A DNA stretch of 64,000 bases. Source: Burkholderia stagnalis. GTDB lineage: Bacteria > Pseudomonadota > Gammaproteobacteria > Burkholderiales > Burkholderiaceae. The notes under the pieces were generated by a model. That model was not told where the DNA came from, searched no databases, and saw nothing but the letters and a program-made list of their open reading frames with translations. A program made the translations under genes and the position numbers. Location of the stretch: contig NZ_CADESW010000018.1 of assembly GCF_902830275.1 (NCBI RefSeq), forward strand, positions 62,001-126,000, in the 5' to 3' direction. Position 1 is the stretch's first letter. Every line of letters begins with the position of its first letter. Below are positions 34,332 through 42,925 of the stretch, piece after piece.

Positions 34332-34353
34332 CCGTCGGCGAAGGTGCTCGCCT

Positions 34354-34689
34354 TCAGATCGACGCGATCAGGTGCCCGCCGGCCCCGAAGTGCAGCATCA
34401 GGAAGTAGACCGTCGACGACAGCACGACCGACAGCAGCACGCCCACGCGCGGCAGAAACGTAATCATGCCGAGCAGCAGCGCGAACGCGGCCACGGCCTC
34501 GGCCGGGTGGGTCTTCACCTCGCTGAGGAAGCAGTACGCCACCAGGTTGACGAAGACGGCGATCGGCAGAAGCTGGCGCAGCGTCTGCTGGCGCCGGTTG
34601 TCGAACGGCAGCCGCACGATGCTCGGAATGACGCGCACCAGCACGCTGACGCCGAGCAGCAGGAGTGTTCCCAGCATCGCGTTATTCAT
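34354..34689 (-). CDS. azlD: AzlD-family small exporter subunit
   Basis: This 111-residue protein with four hydrophobic segments matches the AzlD half of the LIV-E branched-chain amino-acid exporters. It overlaps azlC by eight bases, the normal arrangement. Partner of AzlC in moving valine-like amino acids or related small molecules out of the cell. Here it is the last gene of the radical-SAM operon, which makes a peptide-derived or modified amino acid a tempting substrate. AzlCD pairs are also common on their own, so the link is inference. Confidence 0.82.
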   Translation of the reverse strand: MNNAMLGTLLLLGVSVLVRVIPSIVRLPFDNRRQQTLRQLLPIAVFVNLVAYCFLSEVKTHPAEAVAAFALLLGMITFLPRVGVLLSVVLSSTVYFLMLHFGAGGHLIASI

Positions 34690-35410
34690 GGCCGATCATC
34701 CCGTCCGTTTTCACCAGCAGCCAATAGACGACCGCGATCCCCGGAATCCAGAAATACACGGGCCCGAGCAGATACTGCAGCACGAAGACGGCCACGAAGC
34801 CGATCGCGATGGCCTTGCGCGCCGACAGCGCGGCCGGCTGCCGCGCGCGTTCCGCCCGGCGCGCGCGCACGAACGCGTAGATGTTCAGCAGCCCCAGCGC
34901 CAGCAGGATCGCGCTGACGGGATAGGTCACGCCGGCCAGCGTCGACTTGACCACCGGCGGCAGGAACGCCGCCAGCGCGACGCCGGCCGCCGTCGACAGG
35001 CACCAGAACGCCGTGATCGTCCCGCGGATCACGAAGCGGCTGGCCACCCCGTCCGACTGCTTCTCGGTGGCATAGGATTCGTCCGCCAGCCAGTGGGCCA
35101 GCGGCACCTTCCCGAGCAGGTTGATCTTCAGCGGCGCGGTGGCCGTCAGCGACATCGGCACGTAACGCAGGTTCATGCTCAGGATCACGAGAAAGGCCAG
35201 CCCCAGCGACGAGATGTCGATGCCGCGGGACGCGAACCCGAGATACGCGAACTGGCCGCTGCCGGTGAAGCCGATGAGGCTCATCAGGAACACTTCGAAC
35301 GGCGTCCAGTTCAACTGCGCGGCGAGCACGCCGAACAGCACGCCGATCGGCGTGAGGGCCAGCCCGACCGGAATGATGCGCCACAGCGCGGAGGTCACGA
35401 CGTGCTTCAC
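34682..35410 (-). CDS. azlC: AzlC-family exporter subunit
   Basis: This 242-residue membrane protein matches AzlC/YgaZ: early PVGLALTPIGVLFGVLAAQ and the signature MSLIGFTGSGQFAYLG (about residues 40-60), then NLRYVPMSLT. It starts with GTG at 35410 overlapping the radical-SAM stop (GTGA), with GGGGAGG before it. It forms the LIV-E exporter with AzlD. Direct translational coupling to a radical-SAM enzyme supports a shared pathway. Confidence 0.85.
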   Translation of the reverse strand: MKHVVTSALWRIIPVGLALTPIGVLFGVLAAQLNWTPFEVFLMSLIGFTGSGQFAYLGFASRGIDISSLGLAFLVILSMNLRYVPMSLTATAPLKINLLGKVPLAHWLADESYATEKQSDGVASRFVIRGTITAFWCLSTAAGVALAAFLPPVVKSTLAGVTYPVSAILLALGLLNIYAFVRARRAERARQPAALSARKAIAIGFVAVFVLQYLLGPVYFWIPGIAVVYWLLVKTDGMIGHE

Positions 35411-37176
35411 GACACCTCCCCGACGGAATGCATCGACGCGGCGGACAGCGCGCCGTTGTGCCCTTGCTCCGGACGGCACAGGTTCCGGGCCGAGAGCGGC
35501 TCGCCGACGAGGTCCGTCAGGAAGGTTTCGTCGAGGTAATGCTTGATGTTCAGCATCGTTTCATGGAATACGTTGTCGAGATGATCGAGGCCCTGCCGGA
35601 TGGCTTCGGCATAGGTTGCGTACTGCGTGATGAAGCCGTCCCGCGTCAGGTCATGCGCCTCCGCCTGCTCCACCAGCGCCAGGAAGAAATCGGCGGAGCG
35701 CCGCTGCACCGCGGCCTTCGCGGCAAACAGCGCGGCGACCTCGCACTGCTGGACCATGTCCCCCTCGAGCAGGTTGCCGCCGATCACCGACAGCGTGCGG
35801 GCCATGTTGATGTCGATGTCCCGCATCGTCGAATCTTCCCTGCGCAGCAGGTCGACGTCGGCCAGGTCCGTGAGCAGGTCGGCGATGCCCTGCACATGCT
35901 TGTTGACGAACGCGATGCTGTCGACCTTGTAGTGCGTATATTCGGGCGTCAGCATGCCGCTGTCGGCAAGATCCTTGTTCATCTCCAGCCCCGGATACGC
36001 ATGCACGCGGCAACTCATGTTGTAGAGCGTCGCGTGCTGGATGCGCAGCAGGAAGCTGACGTTGCGGCGCAGGTCGCGGAACGTCGTATACGGATTGAAC
36101 ATCAGGAACCCGCTCGAACTCGTCACGACGTTGTATTTCTGGAAGATCTCGACCGACGACAGGTTCTTGCTGGCGCTCGACCCTTTGTTGAGCAGCTTGA
36201 GCTGGTCGTCCGAGCCGGCCTCGATGCCCATCAGCACGGAGATGAGGCCCGACTGCCGGAGCAGGTCCACCAGTTCGTCCTGCCCGTTGAACGAATCGGT
36301 GCGGCAAAAGATCTCGTACTCGACGCTCAGCCCCTTGCGGATGATCCGCTCCGCGAATTCGCGCACGCGCGGCAGCCCGCGCTTGGGGCCCGGGAAGTTC
36401 TCGTCGCCGAAGTACACCACGGGGTAGATGTCGAGCCCCTGGTACTTGTTCAGCAGCATCTCCAGCTCGTCGACGATGTTCTCCGCCGAGCGCGGCCGCC
36501 AGCGCGCGCCGCCGCCGATGTTGAAGAATTTGTACGCATTGCAGAACGAACACTTGGCCGGGCAGCCGCGGCTGCCGAGCATCGCGATCGCGGGCCGCAG
36601 CCCCGCCTTCAGCGCGCGTTCGAGCGTGTCGCGCGCCGGGAACGGCAGCGTGTCGAGATCCTCGATCGCCGGGCGGTCCTTGTTCTGCACGGCCTTGCCC
36701 GACGCATCGCGATACGCGACGCCCAGCACGTCGGCCAGCGGCTGGCCCGAGCCGTTGAAGGTCAGCTCGCAGAGTTCCAGGAACGTGACTTCGCCTTCGC
36801 CGCGCACGATGAAGTCGATCTCGGGGTGGGTCTCGAGGATCTCGACGGTCGCATAGGTCGCATGCTCGCCGCCCAGCACGACCCGTGCGTGGGGGTGCAC
36901 GCCCTTCACGAGCCGGGCGAGCTTGATCGCCTCCTCGAAGGTGTTGTATTCGAGCGTGATGCCGATCAGGTCGGGCGCGGCCGCGCGCACCTCGTCGAAG
37001 ATCTGCTCGGTGGACAGCGCCAGCGCATAGCCGTCGATGATCTCGACGTTCGAGTAGCCGAACTTGCGCAGGTACGCCGCGAGATAGCCAAGGCCGAGGT
37101 GCTCCGTCGGGTTGTTGTGCAGATACTCCGCCGACTTCTTGTGGGCGTTGACCAGGATGATCTTGTTGGCAGGCAT
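35407..37176 (-). CDS. B12-binding-domain radical SAM enzyme
   Basis: This 589-residue enzyme has an N-terminal cobalamin-binding-type Rossmann domain (IILVNAHKKS to about residue 150) and a radical SAM domain with the CxxxCxxC motif C205-C209-C212 in SRGCPAKCSFC. The C-terminal 200 residues are helical and shared with its two paralogues here. Such enzymes methylate unreactive carbons or rearrange skeletons, with methylcobalamin and SAM. ATG at 37176 follows GGAG, 20 bases after the previous gene. The frame is open much further upstream, but that part is not coding for this protein. Confidence 0.88.
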   Translation of the reverse strand: MPANKIILVNAHKKSAEYLHNNPTEHLGLGYLAAYLRKFGYSNVEIIDGYALALSTEQIFDEVRAAAPDLIGITLEYNTFEEAIKLARLVKGVHPHARVVLGGEHATYATVEILETHPEIDFIVRGEGEVTFLELCELTFNGSGQPLADVLGVAYRDASGKAVQNKDRPAIEDLDTLPFPARDTLERALKAGLRPAIAMLGSRGCPAKCSFCNAYKFFNIGGGARWRPRSAENIVDELEMLLNKYQGLDIYPVVYFGDENFPGPKRGLPRVREFAERIIRKGLSVEYEIFCRTDSFNGQDELVDLLRQSGLISVLMGIEAGSDDQLKLLNKGSSASKNLSSVEIFQKYNVVTSSSGFLMFNPYTTFRDLRRNVSFLLRIQHATLYNMSCRVHAYPGLEMNKDLADSGMLTPEYTHYKVDSIAFVNKHVQGIADLLTDLADVDLLRREDSTMRDIDINMARTLSVIGGNLLEGDMVQQCEVAALFAAKAAVQRRSADFFLALVEQAEAHDLTRDGFITQYATYAEAIRQGLDHLDNVFHETMLNIKHYLDETFLTDLVGEPLSARNLCRPEQGHNGALSAASMHSVGEVS

Positions 37177-37196
37177 GGGGTCTCCGTCTGGCCGGT

Positions 37197-38891
37197 TCAA
37201 GCGGCATGTGCCGATTCGGCGGGCGCTTGCCCGGCCGGCGCGGCACGGCCTTCCAGCGCCGCGTTCGCGCGCGCCAGGAAGCGCGCATAGGACGATTCGA
37301 GCGCGTCGATCCGCTCGGACAGCGTGTCGAAGAACCGGTCCTTCTCCGGCCCGCGTTCGATATCGGGATCGTTGCGCTCGAAGCGCTCCATCGCGTTCAT
37401 GAAGAAGTCGAAAGCGAGGGTCTGGATGTCCTTCTGCGCGCGGTCGATCAGCGCGGACTCGTCCCAGTCGCAGGCGATGCCGATGCGCGACAGCTCGTAC
37501 GACATGTTCGCGAAGTTGAATTCCACGAACCGGCCGACGGTGTCGAGCCGCTGCACGACGTCGTTCTGCGAGATGTCCATGTAGGCCGCGAAGCGGGCCA
37601 CCCGCGCATCGCGGAACTTGTATTCGTACACGCCGTCGTATTCGTCCGCGCCGGTCAGCAGCCCCTGCTCGCGCAGGTACGGGACGAACTCGTTGCCGCC
37701 ATACACGTCCAGCCGCGTCGACAGGTTCCACACCGACGCATGGTGGATCTTGCGCAGGTAGAGCGCATTGCGGCGCAGCGACGTGAACGAGCTGTACGGC
37801 AGGAACATGATGAAGCCGCTGGAGGGCGTCGTCACGTTGTTGGTCTTCAGGTTGTCCAGCGCCTGGTCGATCTGGTGGACGGTGACGGCCTTGCGGAACA
37901 GCTTGAGCTCCTGGTCGTCGGACGCCTCGATGCCCATGAACACGCGCACCATGCCGGCCTCGCGCAGGCGGCGCACGAGTTCGTAGTCGTCGTGGAACGT
38001 GTCCGCGCGCAGGAAGGTTTCGAACATGATGCGGACGTCGCGCCGGATGATCTCGTCGGCGAGCTCGTACGCATGGCGCCGCGCCTTGTTGCCCGGGCCG
38101 ATGAACGTGTCGTCGTAGAACAGGATCACCGGGTCGGCGTCGGCCGCATAGCGGTCGACCAGCCCCTCGATCTCGTCGACCACGTTCGACGCGGAGCGGT
38201 GGCGCCACGGGCGGCCGCCCCCTTCGTTGTATACGTGGGACGCATTGCAGAACAGGCAGCGCGCGTAGCAGCCGCGGCTGCTCAGCACGGGGATGGCCGG
38301 CTGGATGCCCTTGCGAACGGCGCGCGCCAGCACCTGCCGGTCCGGGAACGGCAGCGCGTCGAGGTTCTCGATCGCGCCGGTCGCCGGAATCCTGACGACG
38401 GAGCCGTCCTGCGAGCGGTAGAGCAGCCCGCCGATCTGCAGCCGCGTGCCGACGCCATCCTTCAGGTAGCGGTAGAGGGCGATCATCGAGAATTCGCCCT
38501 CGCCGCGAATCACGAAATCGATCTCGGGGACTTTCGCGAGCACCTTTTCGCCGCAGTAGGTGAAGTGAAGCCCGCCGAGCACGGTGCGCGTGCCGGGGCA
38601 GCGGCGCTTGACCTCGCGCGCGATCTCGATCGCGTCGCCCGCGTTGCGCGACAGCGCCGTGATGCCCACGAGCACCGGATGCTCCCGTTCGCACAGCGCG
38701 GCGATCTCGCTCGCGCCGACCTTGTCGAGGTCGCAATCGACGATCAGCGTACGTGCGCCGGCCGTCGCGAGCGCGCTCGACAGGTACGCCAGCGCGAGAT
38801 TCTCGCAGGTGAACTCCGCCGATTCGGCGCTGCCGCTCGGTGGATTGCGGGGATTCACCAACAGCACATCGAAGTCGTTCGACAGGTCCAT
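37197..38891 (-). CDS. B12-binding-domain radical SAM enzyme
   Basis: This 564-residue enzyme is a paralogue of its neighbours: N-terminal cobalamin-type domain (FDVLLVNPRNPPSG), then SSRGCYARCLFC with C208, C212 and C215. The N-terminal domain is the most divergent of the three. The start at 38891 is chosen because CAGGA lies at the right distance; two upstream in-frame ATGs up to 38909 have none. It is the first gene after the hairpin that follows the peptide gene, so its expression probably depends on read-through. Confidence 0.88.
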   Translation of the reverse strand: MDLSNDFDVLLVNPRNPPSGSAESAEFTCENLALAYLSSALATAGARTLIVDCDLDKVGASEIAALCEREHPVLVGITALSRNAGDAIEIAREVKRRCPGTRTVLGGLHFTYCGEKVLAKVPEIDFVIRGEGEFSMIALYRYLKDGVGTRLQIGGLLYRSQDGSVVRIPATGAIENLDALPFPDRQVLARAVRKGIQPAIPVLSSRGCYARCLFCNASHVYNEGGGRPWRHRSASNVVDEIEGLVDRYAADADPVILFYDDTFIGPGNKARRHAYELADEIIRRDVRIMFETFLRADTFHDDYELVRRLREAGMVRVFMGIEASDDQELKLFRKAVTVHQIDQALDNLKTNNVTTPSSGFIMFLPYSSFTSLRRNALYLRKIHHASVWNLSTRLDVYGGNEFVPYLREQGLLTGADEYDGVYEYKFRDARVARFAAYMDISQNDVVQRLDTVGRFVEFNFANMSYELSRIGIACDWDESALIDRAQKDIQTLAFDFFMNAMERFERNDPDIERGPEKDRFFDTLSERIDALESSYARFLARANAALEGRAAPAGQAPAESAHAA

Positions 38892-38945
38892 ATGGCGCAT
38901 CCTGCTCATGGGAAAGGGACGCCCGAGCGCGGCCGCGCAAGGGCG

Positions 38946-38984
38946 AAAAAGAGGTTACGTCGCGGTGCACCGCGACGTAACCTC
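38946..38984 (-). terminator. Strong hairpin after the precursor peptide gene
   Basis: A perfect 15-bp stem (GAGGTTACGTCGCGG at 38951 pairing with 38970-38984) with a TGCA loop starts 11 bases after the peptide stop on the minus strand and is followed by TTTTT. It has all features of an intrinsic terminator, yet lies inside the operon 59 bases before the next gene. In RiPP operons such partial terminators keep precursor mRNA in excess over the enzymes. Confidence 0.85.
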
Positions 38985-38995
38985 AGGCAACGCGC

Positions 38996-39163
38996 TTACT
39001 CGCCGTCCTTGCGGACTTCGACGTCGCCTGCCTGGTCGGCTTGCGCGTGTTGCGCGGTTTCCTGCAGCTTGGCGGTCTTGACCTCGTTCAGCTTCTTCCA
39101 GATTTCGGTCGACAGCTTCACGTTCTGGTCATTGCCTTTGGGGGCCATGAGATTGATTGCCAT
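38996..39163 (-). CDS. Candidate RiPP precursor peptide
   Basis: This 55-residue peptide reads MAINLMAPKGNDQN at its start and ends in AGDVEVRKDGE. It is hydrophilic, rich in Lys, Gln, Glu and Asp, with no Cys and a single Trp (STEIWKKLNEV). AAGGAG lies before the ATG at 39163; the frame stays open to 39247 but that part looks like untranslated leader. It is flanked by radical SAM genes and followed by a strong hairpin. The N-terminal 35 residues could be a leader helix and the last 15-20 residues a core. No known precursor family is recognised. Confidence 0.7.
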   Translation of the reverse strand: MAINLMAPKGNDQNVKLSTEIWKKLNEVKTAKLQETAQHAQADQAGDVEVRKDGE

Positions 39164-39243
39164 GACTTCTCCTTGGTTGACGCGTTGATGAAGTGGCGCG
39201 AGCCACACGGAATTGCTCGCCAGCCGGCTTCGGCCGGACAGGT

Positions 39244-40932
39244 TCACCGCCCTTGTCCGGCTGGCGAAGCAACAGCAAGGTCGTCAGCGGAGCGTTCGCT
39301 GATCAACCAATCATGTAAGCCATGCAGCGCCGTGCTGAATTCGGTCTCGAGACTGTCCAGGGAAGCGCCCAGTTCGCCCAGGTAGGATTGCCGGTCGCCG
39401 GCGATCGCCCCGGCGTCGCTGCCGCCCTCGAAGTGCGCGATGGTCTGCAGGAAATACTCGACGTTCAGGCCGTTGATCGATTGCAGCCGCGCCATCGCCG
39501 GCGCCGCGATGCGGTTGGCCTTCGCCTCGTCCAGCCCGTGCAGTTCGACCGCGTTGAGAATGCGGTTCAGCTCGGTGGACACATGGCGCGGCAGCGCGTT
39601 GTCCCGCACGATTTCCACTTCGTCGTTGAGCTGCAGCAGGTGGTCGGACAGGCGCCCCATCATCGGTTCCTGGAAGCGGTACGAATACACCTTGTTGGAC
39701 TTGTCGTAGCCGTCCAGCAGGCCTTTGTCGCGCAGCTCGTCCACCAGCTTCACGCCGGGAAAGAGCTGCAGCCGCTGCGACAGGTTCCAGAACGACGCAT
39801 AGCCGAAGCGCGCGAGCAGCCGGGCCGTGGTGCGGATGCCCTGCACCGTGCTGTACGGGTTGAACATGATCACGCCCGCGGTCGGCCCGAGCACGCGATG
39901 GCGCCGCAGCAGGTCGAGGCCCTCGGTGAGCCGTTCGGTGGTGATGTCCTTCCCGTAGAAACCGAGATCCTGCTGGTCGAACGATTCGATGCCGATGAAG
40001 GCCGCCTCCAGCCCGGCGCGCTTCAGGTCCGTCACGACCTCGTCGTCGTCGCCCTTGAGCGAATCGCCGCGCAGGTAAACCTCGAACGGCATGGCCACGC
40101 CGCGGCGGACGATTTCGTGCGCGAGGTCGCGCGCCCATGCCTTCGAGCGATTGCTGCCGTCGATGAAGTTGGCATCGTAGAAATAGAGCTTCTCGACGTT
40201 GCCCTTGAGGAAGTAGTGCTCGTAGAGATACTCGAGCTCGTCGACCACGTTCTTGACCGTGCGCCGCCGGATGGCCGCGCCGCCGCCCAGCCGCAGGTAC
40301 TTGTTCGCATTGCAGAACGTGCACTTGAAGTTGCAGCCGCGCTGCGCGATCACGCCGATGGCGGTCTTGAGATCGCGCCTGCGGCAGTAGTCGAGCGTCG
40401 CGCGGTCGGCCAGCGGCAGCCGGTCCAGGTCTTCGATGCCGGGACGGTCAGGATTCTTGAAGAGAATGTTGGTGCGCACGTCGCGGAAATAGACGCCCGC
40501 GACGCCCAGCAGCTTGGGCGCCTTCGCCACCAGCTCCACGACGGCCTCTTCGCCCTCGCCGCGCACCACCGCCTGGATGGCCGGATGCCGGGCGAGAATT
40601 TCCTCGGCCGCATACGTGCAGTGCTCGCCGCCGACGAAAACATAGACGTCGTCGAGCACCTGGCGCGCCAGCTCGGCCACTTCCACCGCCGAGTCGAAGT
40701 TCAGGTAGTTCGCGGTCAGCCCGACGAAGTCCGGCTCGAACGCGAGAAACGCGCCCACCGCCGCGTCGTTGGACAGGTTGTGCGCGTAGCAGTCGAGAAT
40801 CCGCACGACGTGCCCGTCCTTCTTGAGCGCGGCGGACAGCAGGCCCAGCCCAAGATGCTCCATGATCGAGTAATGATCCTTCTCCCGATCGACGATCTTG
40901 ATGTTGGGGTTGATGAGAAGTACCTTAGCCAT
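39244..40932 (-). CDS. B12-binding-domain radical SAM enzyme
   Basis: This 562-residue enzyme has an N-terminal cobalamin-type domain (KVLLINPNIKIVD) and a radical SAM domain with C200, C204 and C207 in QRGCNFKCTFC. It is clearly related to the enzymes at 35407 and 37197 along the whole length, so the three arose by duplication. It overlaps the M16 peptidase gene by eight bases and precedes the peptide gene by 80. The C-terminal helical region could bind the precursor peptide. Confidence 0.88.
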   Translation of the reverse strand: MAKVLLINPNIKIVDREKDHYSIMEHLGLGLLSAALKKDGHVVRILDCYAHNLSNDAAVGAFLAFEPDFVGLTANYLNFDSAVEVAELARQVLDDVYVFVGGEHCTYAAEEILARHPAIQAVVRGEGEEAVVELVAKAPKLLGVAGVYFRDVRTNILFKNPDRPGIEDLDRLPLADRATLDYCRRRDLKTAIGVIAQRGCNFKCTFCNANKYLRLGGGAAIRRRTVKNVVDELEYLYEHYFLKGNVEKLYFYDANFIDGSNRSKAWARDLAHEIVRRGVAMPFEVYLRGDSLKGDDDEVVTDLKRAGLEAAFIGIESFDQQDLGFYGKDITTERLTEGLDLLRRHRVLGPTAGVIMFNPYSTVQGIRTTARLLARFGYASFWNLSQRLQLFPGVKLVDELRDKGLLDGYDKSNKVYSYRFQEPMMGRLSDHLLQLNDEVEIVRDNALPRHVSTELNRILNAVELHGLDEAKANRIAAPAMARLQSINGLNVEYFLQTIAHFEGGSDAGAIAGDRQSYLGELGASLDSLETEFSTALHGLHDWLISERSADDLAVASPAGQGR

Positions 40933-42199
40933 TCGCTACCCCATGGCAGATGAGCGGCGGCGACCGGAGCACCGCTTCGGTCACCTCGTGCAGGCTCTGC
41001 GGCGTCACGCCCCGGATGAAGTCCAGGTCGTCCTCGTAGTCGAAGTACGCGTCGAACCACATCTCGTGCTTGAGCAGCCGCATCAGCCGGTTGCGCGGAT
41101 CGTCGAGCCGCATCAGCAGCGTGCGCATCAGCGCCTGCCGGGCTTCGTCCTGCACGACACGGTCCTGCACGATCGCCGGCATGGCCGCCGCGAGCTCGAA
41201 CACATGGTCCATCACCCGCTCGAGCTTGTCGTACGCCACCATCCCGCGGATGATGAGATGGCCGTGATCCTTGAACAGATGGCACTCGGAATTGACCGCA
41301 TACAGCAGCGCCTTGTCGACGCGCAGCGCGTTGTAGAGCACCGAATGCTCGTCCTCGCCGAAGATCAGGCTCATCGCATAGAGCGACACGCGGCGCTCGT
41401 CGAAACGCGGGAACGCCGGGTAGCCGAGCATGAAATAGCCGACGCCCAACGACGTCGGAATCGGCGCGCGGCCCGCCGCCAGGCCGTGCGTCGGCATAGG
41501 GTCGGCCGCCGCCGCGGCCGCCGTCTCACGCGCGCGCGGCAGCACCCCGAGCGTGCGCTCGACCGAGGCCAGCAGCCCGGTCGGCTGCAGGTCGCCGACC
41601 AGCGCCACCGCGATCTTGCCGCGCCGGTTGTCGTCGGCGATCGCGCGATGCACGTTCGCGCCGGCCAGCGCCGCGACGTCGGCCACGCGCCCGCCGATGG
41701 GGCGCCACATCCGCTCGTCGCCGTAGGCAGCCTTCAGGAACTCGTCGTCGATCCGGCTGATCTCGCTGCTCTCGAGCGTCGCGACCTCCTCGACGAGCAC
41801 GGCGCGCTCCTGCTCGATCGCCGCGTCGTCGAGGGGGCGCGGATTCAGGAATGCGTCGAGCCATTCGCCGAGCACCGCGGCGTCCTGTTTCAGCGCGCAC
41901 ACGACGAAGTAGGTTTCGTTTCGCTCGGTGAAGGCCTCGACCGACAGCACCCTCGCCTTGGCGGGCCCGATCATCCGGTTGACCTGGGCCACCCGCGCGT
42001 GCTCGCAGAAATGGGCGAGGCCCGCTTCGCCGTGCGGATCGTCATAAGCGCCCCGGCCGATGCCCACGCCCATCGAGATCGCATGCAGGCCCGGCGCCGC
42101 TTCCCAGATCAACGACACGCCGTTGACGACCGAGCGCACGCCCCGGCCCTGCGGGACGACGGGATGGCGCTTCGCGTCGAGGCTCAGCACGTTTTGCAT
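40925..42199 (-). CDS. M16-family zinc peptidase
   Basis: This 424-residue protein matches M16B peptidases. The inverted zinc motif HFCEH (H63, E66, H67) is followed 76 residues after H67 by E143, the expected third ligand. The second half is the inactive-like domain. M16 proteins such as PqqF/PqqG cut or hold RiPP precursors. ATG at 42199 has no ribosome site of its own, but a 22-codon frame with a good site overlaps it, so coupling is likely. First main gene of the radical-SAM operon. Confidence 0.82.
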   Translation of the reverse strand: MQNVLSLDAKRHPVVPQGRGVRSVVNGVSLIWEAAPGLHAISMGVGIGRGAYDDPHGEAGLAHFCEHARVAQVNRMIGPAKARVLSVEAFTERNETYFVVCALKQDAAVLGEWLDAFLNPRPLDDAAIEQERAVLVEEVATLESSEISRIDDEFLKAAYGDERMWRPIGGRVADVAALAGANVHRAIADDNRRGKIAVALVGDLQPTGLLASVERTLGVLPRARETAAAAAADPMPTHGLAAGRAPIPTSLGVGYFMLGYPAFPRFDERRVSLYAMSLIFGEDEHSVLYNALRVDKALLYAVNSECHLFKDHGHLIIRGMVAYDKLERVMDHVFELAAAMPAIVQDRVVQDEARQALMRTLLMRLDDPRNRLMRLLKHEMWFDAYFDYEDDLDFIRGVTPQSLHEVTEAVLRSPPLICHGVANG

Positions 42200-42252
42200 G
42201 AGGAGAGGCGCGCTGACGATTCGGGACACGCGGCAACACGAACACGAGCCAT
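42184..42252 (-). CDS. 22-codon leader ORF overlapping the M16 gene
   Basis: ATG at 42252 follows CAGGAGACCGCC and opens a 22-codon frame (MARVRVAACPESSARLSSCK then TC) that ends 16 bases inside the M16 gene. It has the best ribosome site in the area. It may couple translation of the peptidase, encode a small peptide with three Cys, or be the true M16 start if a frameshift or sequencing error is present. Confidence 0.4.
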   Translation of the reverse strand: MARVRVAACPESSARLSSCKTC

Positions 42253-42925
42253 GGCGGTCTCCTGTCGAGTAAGTGGGAATCCCGAATGGCCTTCGGTCGG
42301 CGGACACGCGTCGCAATCGACGGCGTCAAGACGCGATCGGGAAACTCGACGCCTTGGCGCTTTCTCGTTGTTTCGCCTGACAGGGGGCCCGGGGCATGCA
42401 ACAGTCTTCTTGCTCTTTTAATGCCTGATGCGGTAATGCGCTCGGCCGCTTCCTCATTGCCGCCTGCGACTGCGCGCAGGCGCGCCAATCGCGTTCATGC
42501 CGATTCATTCATCTTCGGCAATTCGCGGAGAGGCCGACCTGGGGGGACATGCTATCCGATCTGCATCGAAAATAAAGCCATGCGTGCGAAAAAATTCATT
42601 TAGCGACGCACGATTTGATTTAGGTAAATAAATTCGAATGGAACCGATTCCGCGCCGGACCCGCATTTGAATCAATGCAGCGCGGCATCGCAATGCGCTG
42701 ATTGGCTGGCTAAATTGTTGAGCTTTATAAAACGATTGATGAAATCGTTGCCGCGTTCGCCAATTGCCGACGACGTTTTACGCCAATTCGTGCAAATACT
42801 CTAAATCCGCATTCGACGGGGCGTTCATTCCTCGACCCTGCTTTAAATCGCCCGAAATAACACGCGCGCCCTGCCTTTCGGATTCCCGCCGGGAGCGTCC
42901 ATTTGCCGTCGCGTCATAGGCAGAA
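42253..42925. other. Promoter region and AT-rich gap
   Basis: This 673-bp gap lies upstream of the radical-SAM operon and downstream of the MFS gene, both on the minus strand. GC falls from 42.5 to 42.85 kb. It should hold the operon promoter. A 16-codon frame at 42778-42828 (MNAPSNADLEYLHELA) was seen but its ribosome site (GAGGA) touches the ATG, so it is not annotated as a gene. Confidence 0.45.

Larger units (their letters stand above)
33429..34353. other. AT-rich intergenic region
   Basis: About 900 bp between the divergent luxR side and the downstream end of the radical-SAM operon. GC drops from 33.69 to 34.15 kb, with an A-rich stretch around 33.71 kb. It should contain the luxR promoter. 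Apart from the weak ORF at 33811 and the hairpin at 34301, nothing is supported. Confidence 0.5.

Noticed and set aside
35407-38970. A continuous 1187-codon minus-strand frame spanning two radical SAM genes
   Set aside because: Only its second part codes for the enzyme starting at 37176. The first part is the shadow of the enzyme at 37197-38891 in another frame; GC-rich DNA lacks stops.
42778-42828. 16-codon frame MNAPSNADLEYLHELA as a second precursor peptide
   Set aside because: The ribosome site touches the ATG and there is no support beyond its position upstream of the operon.
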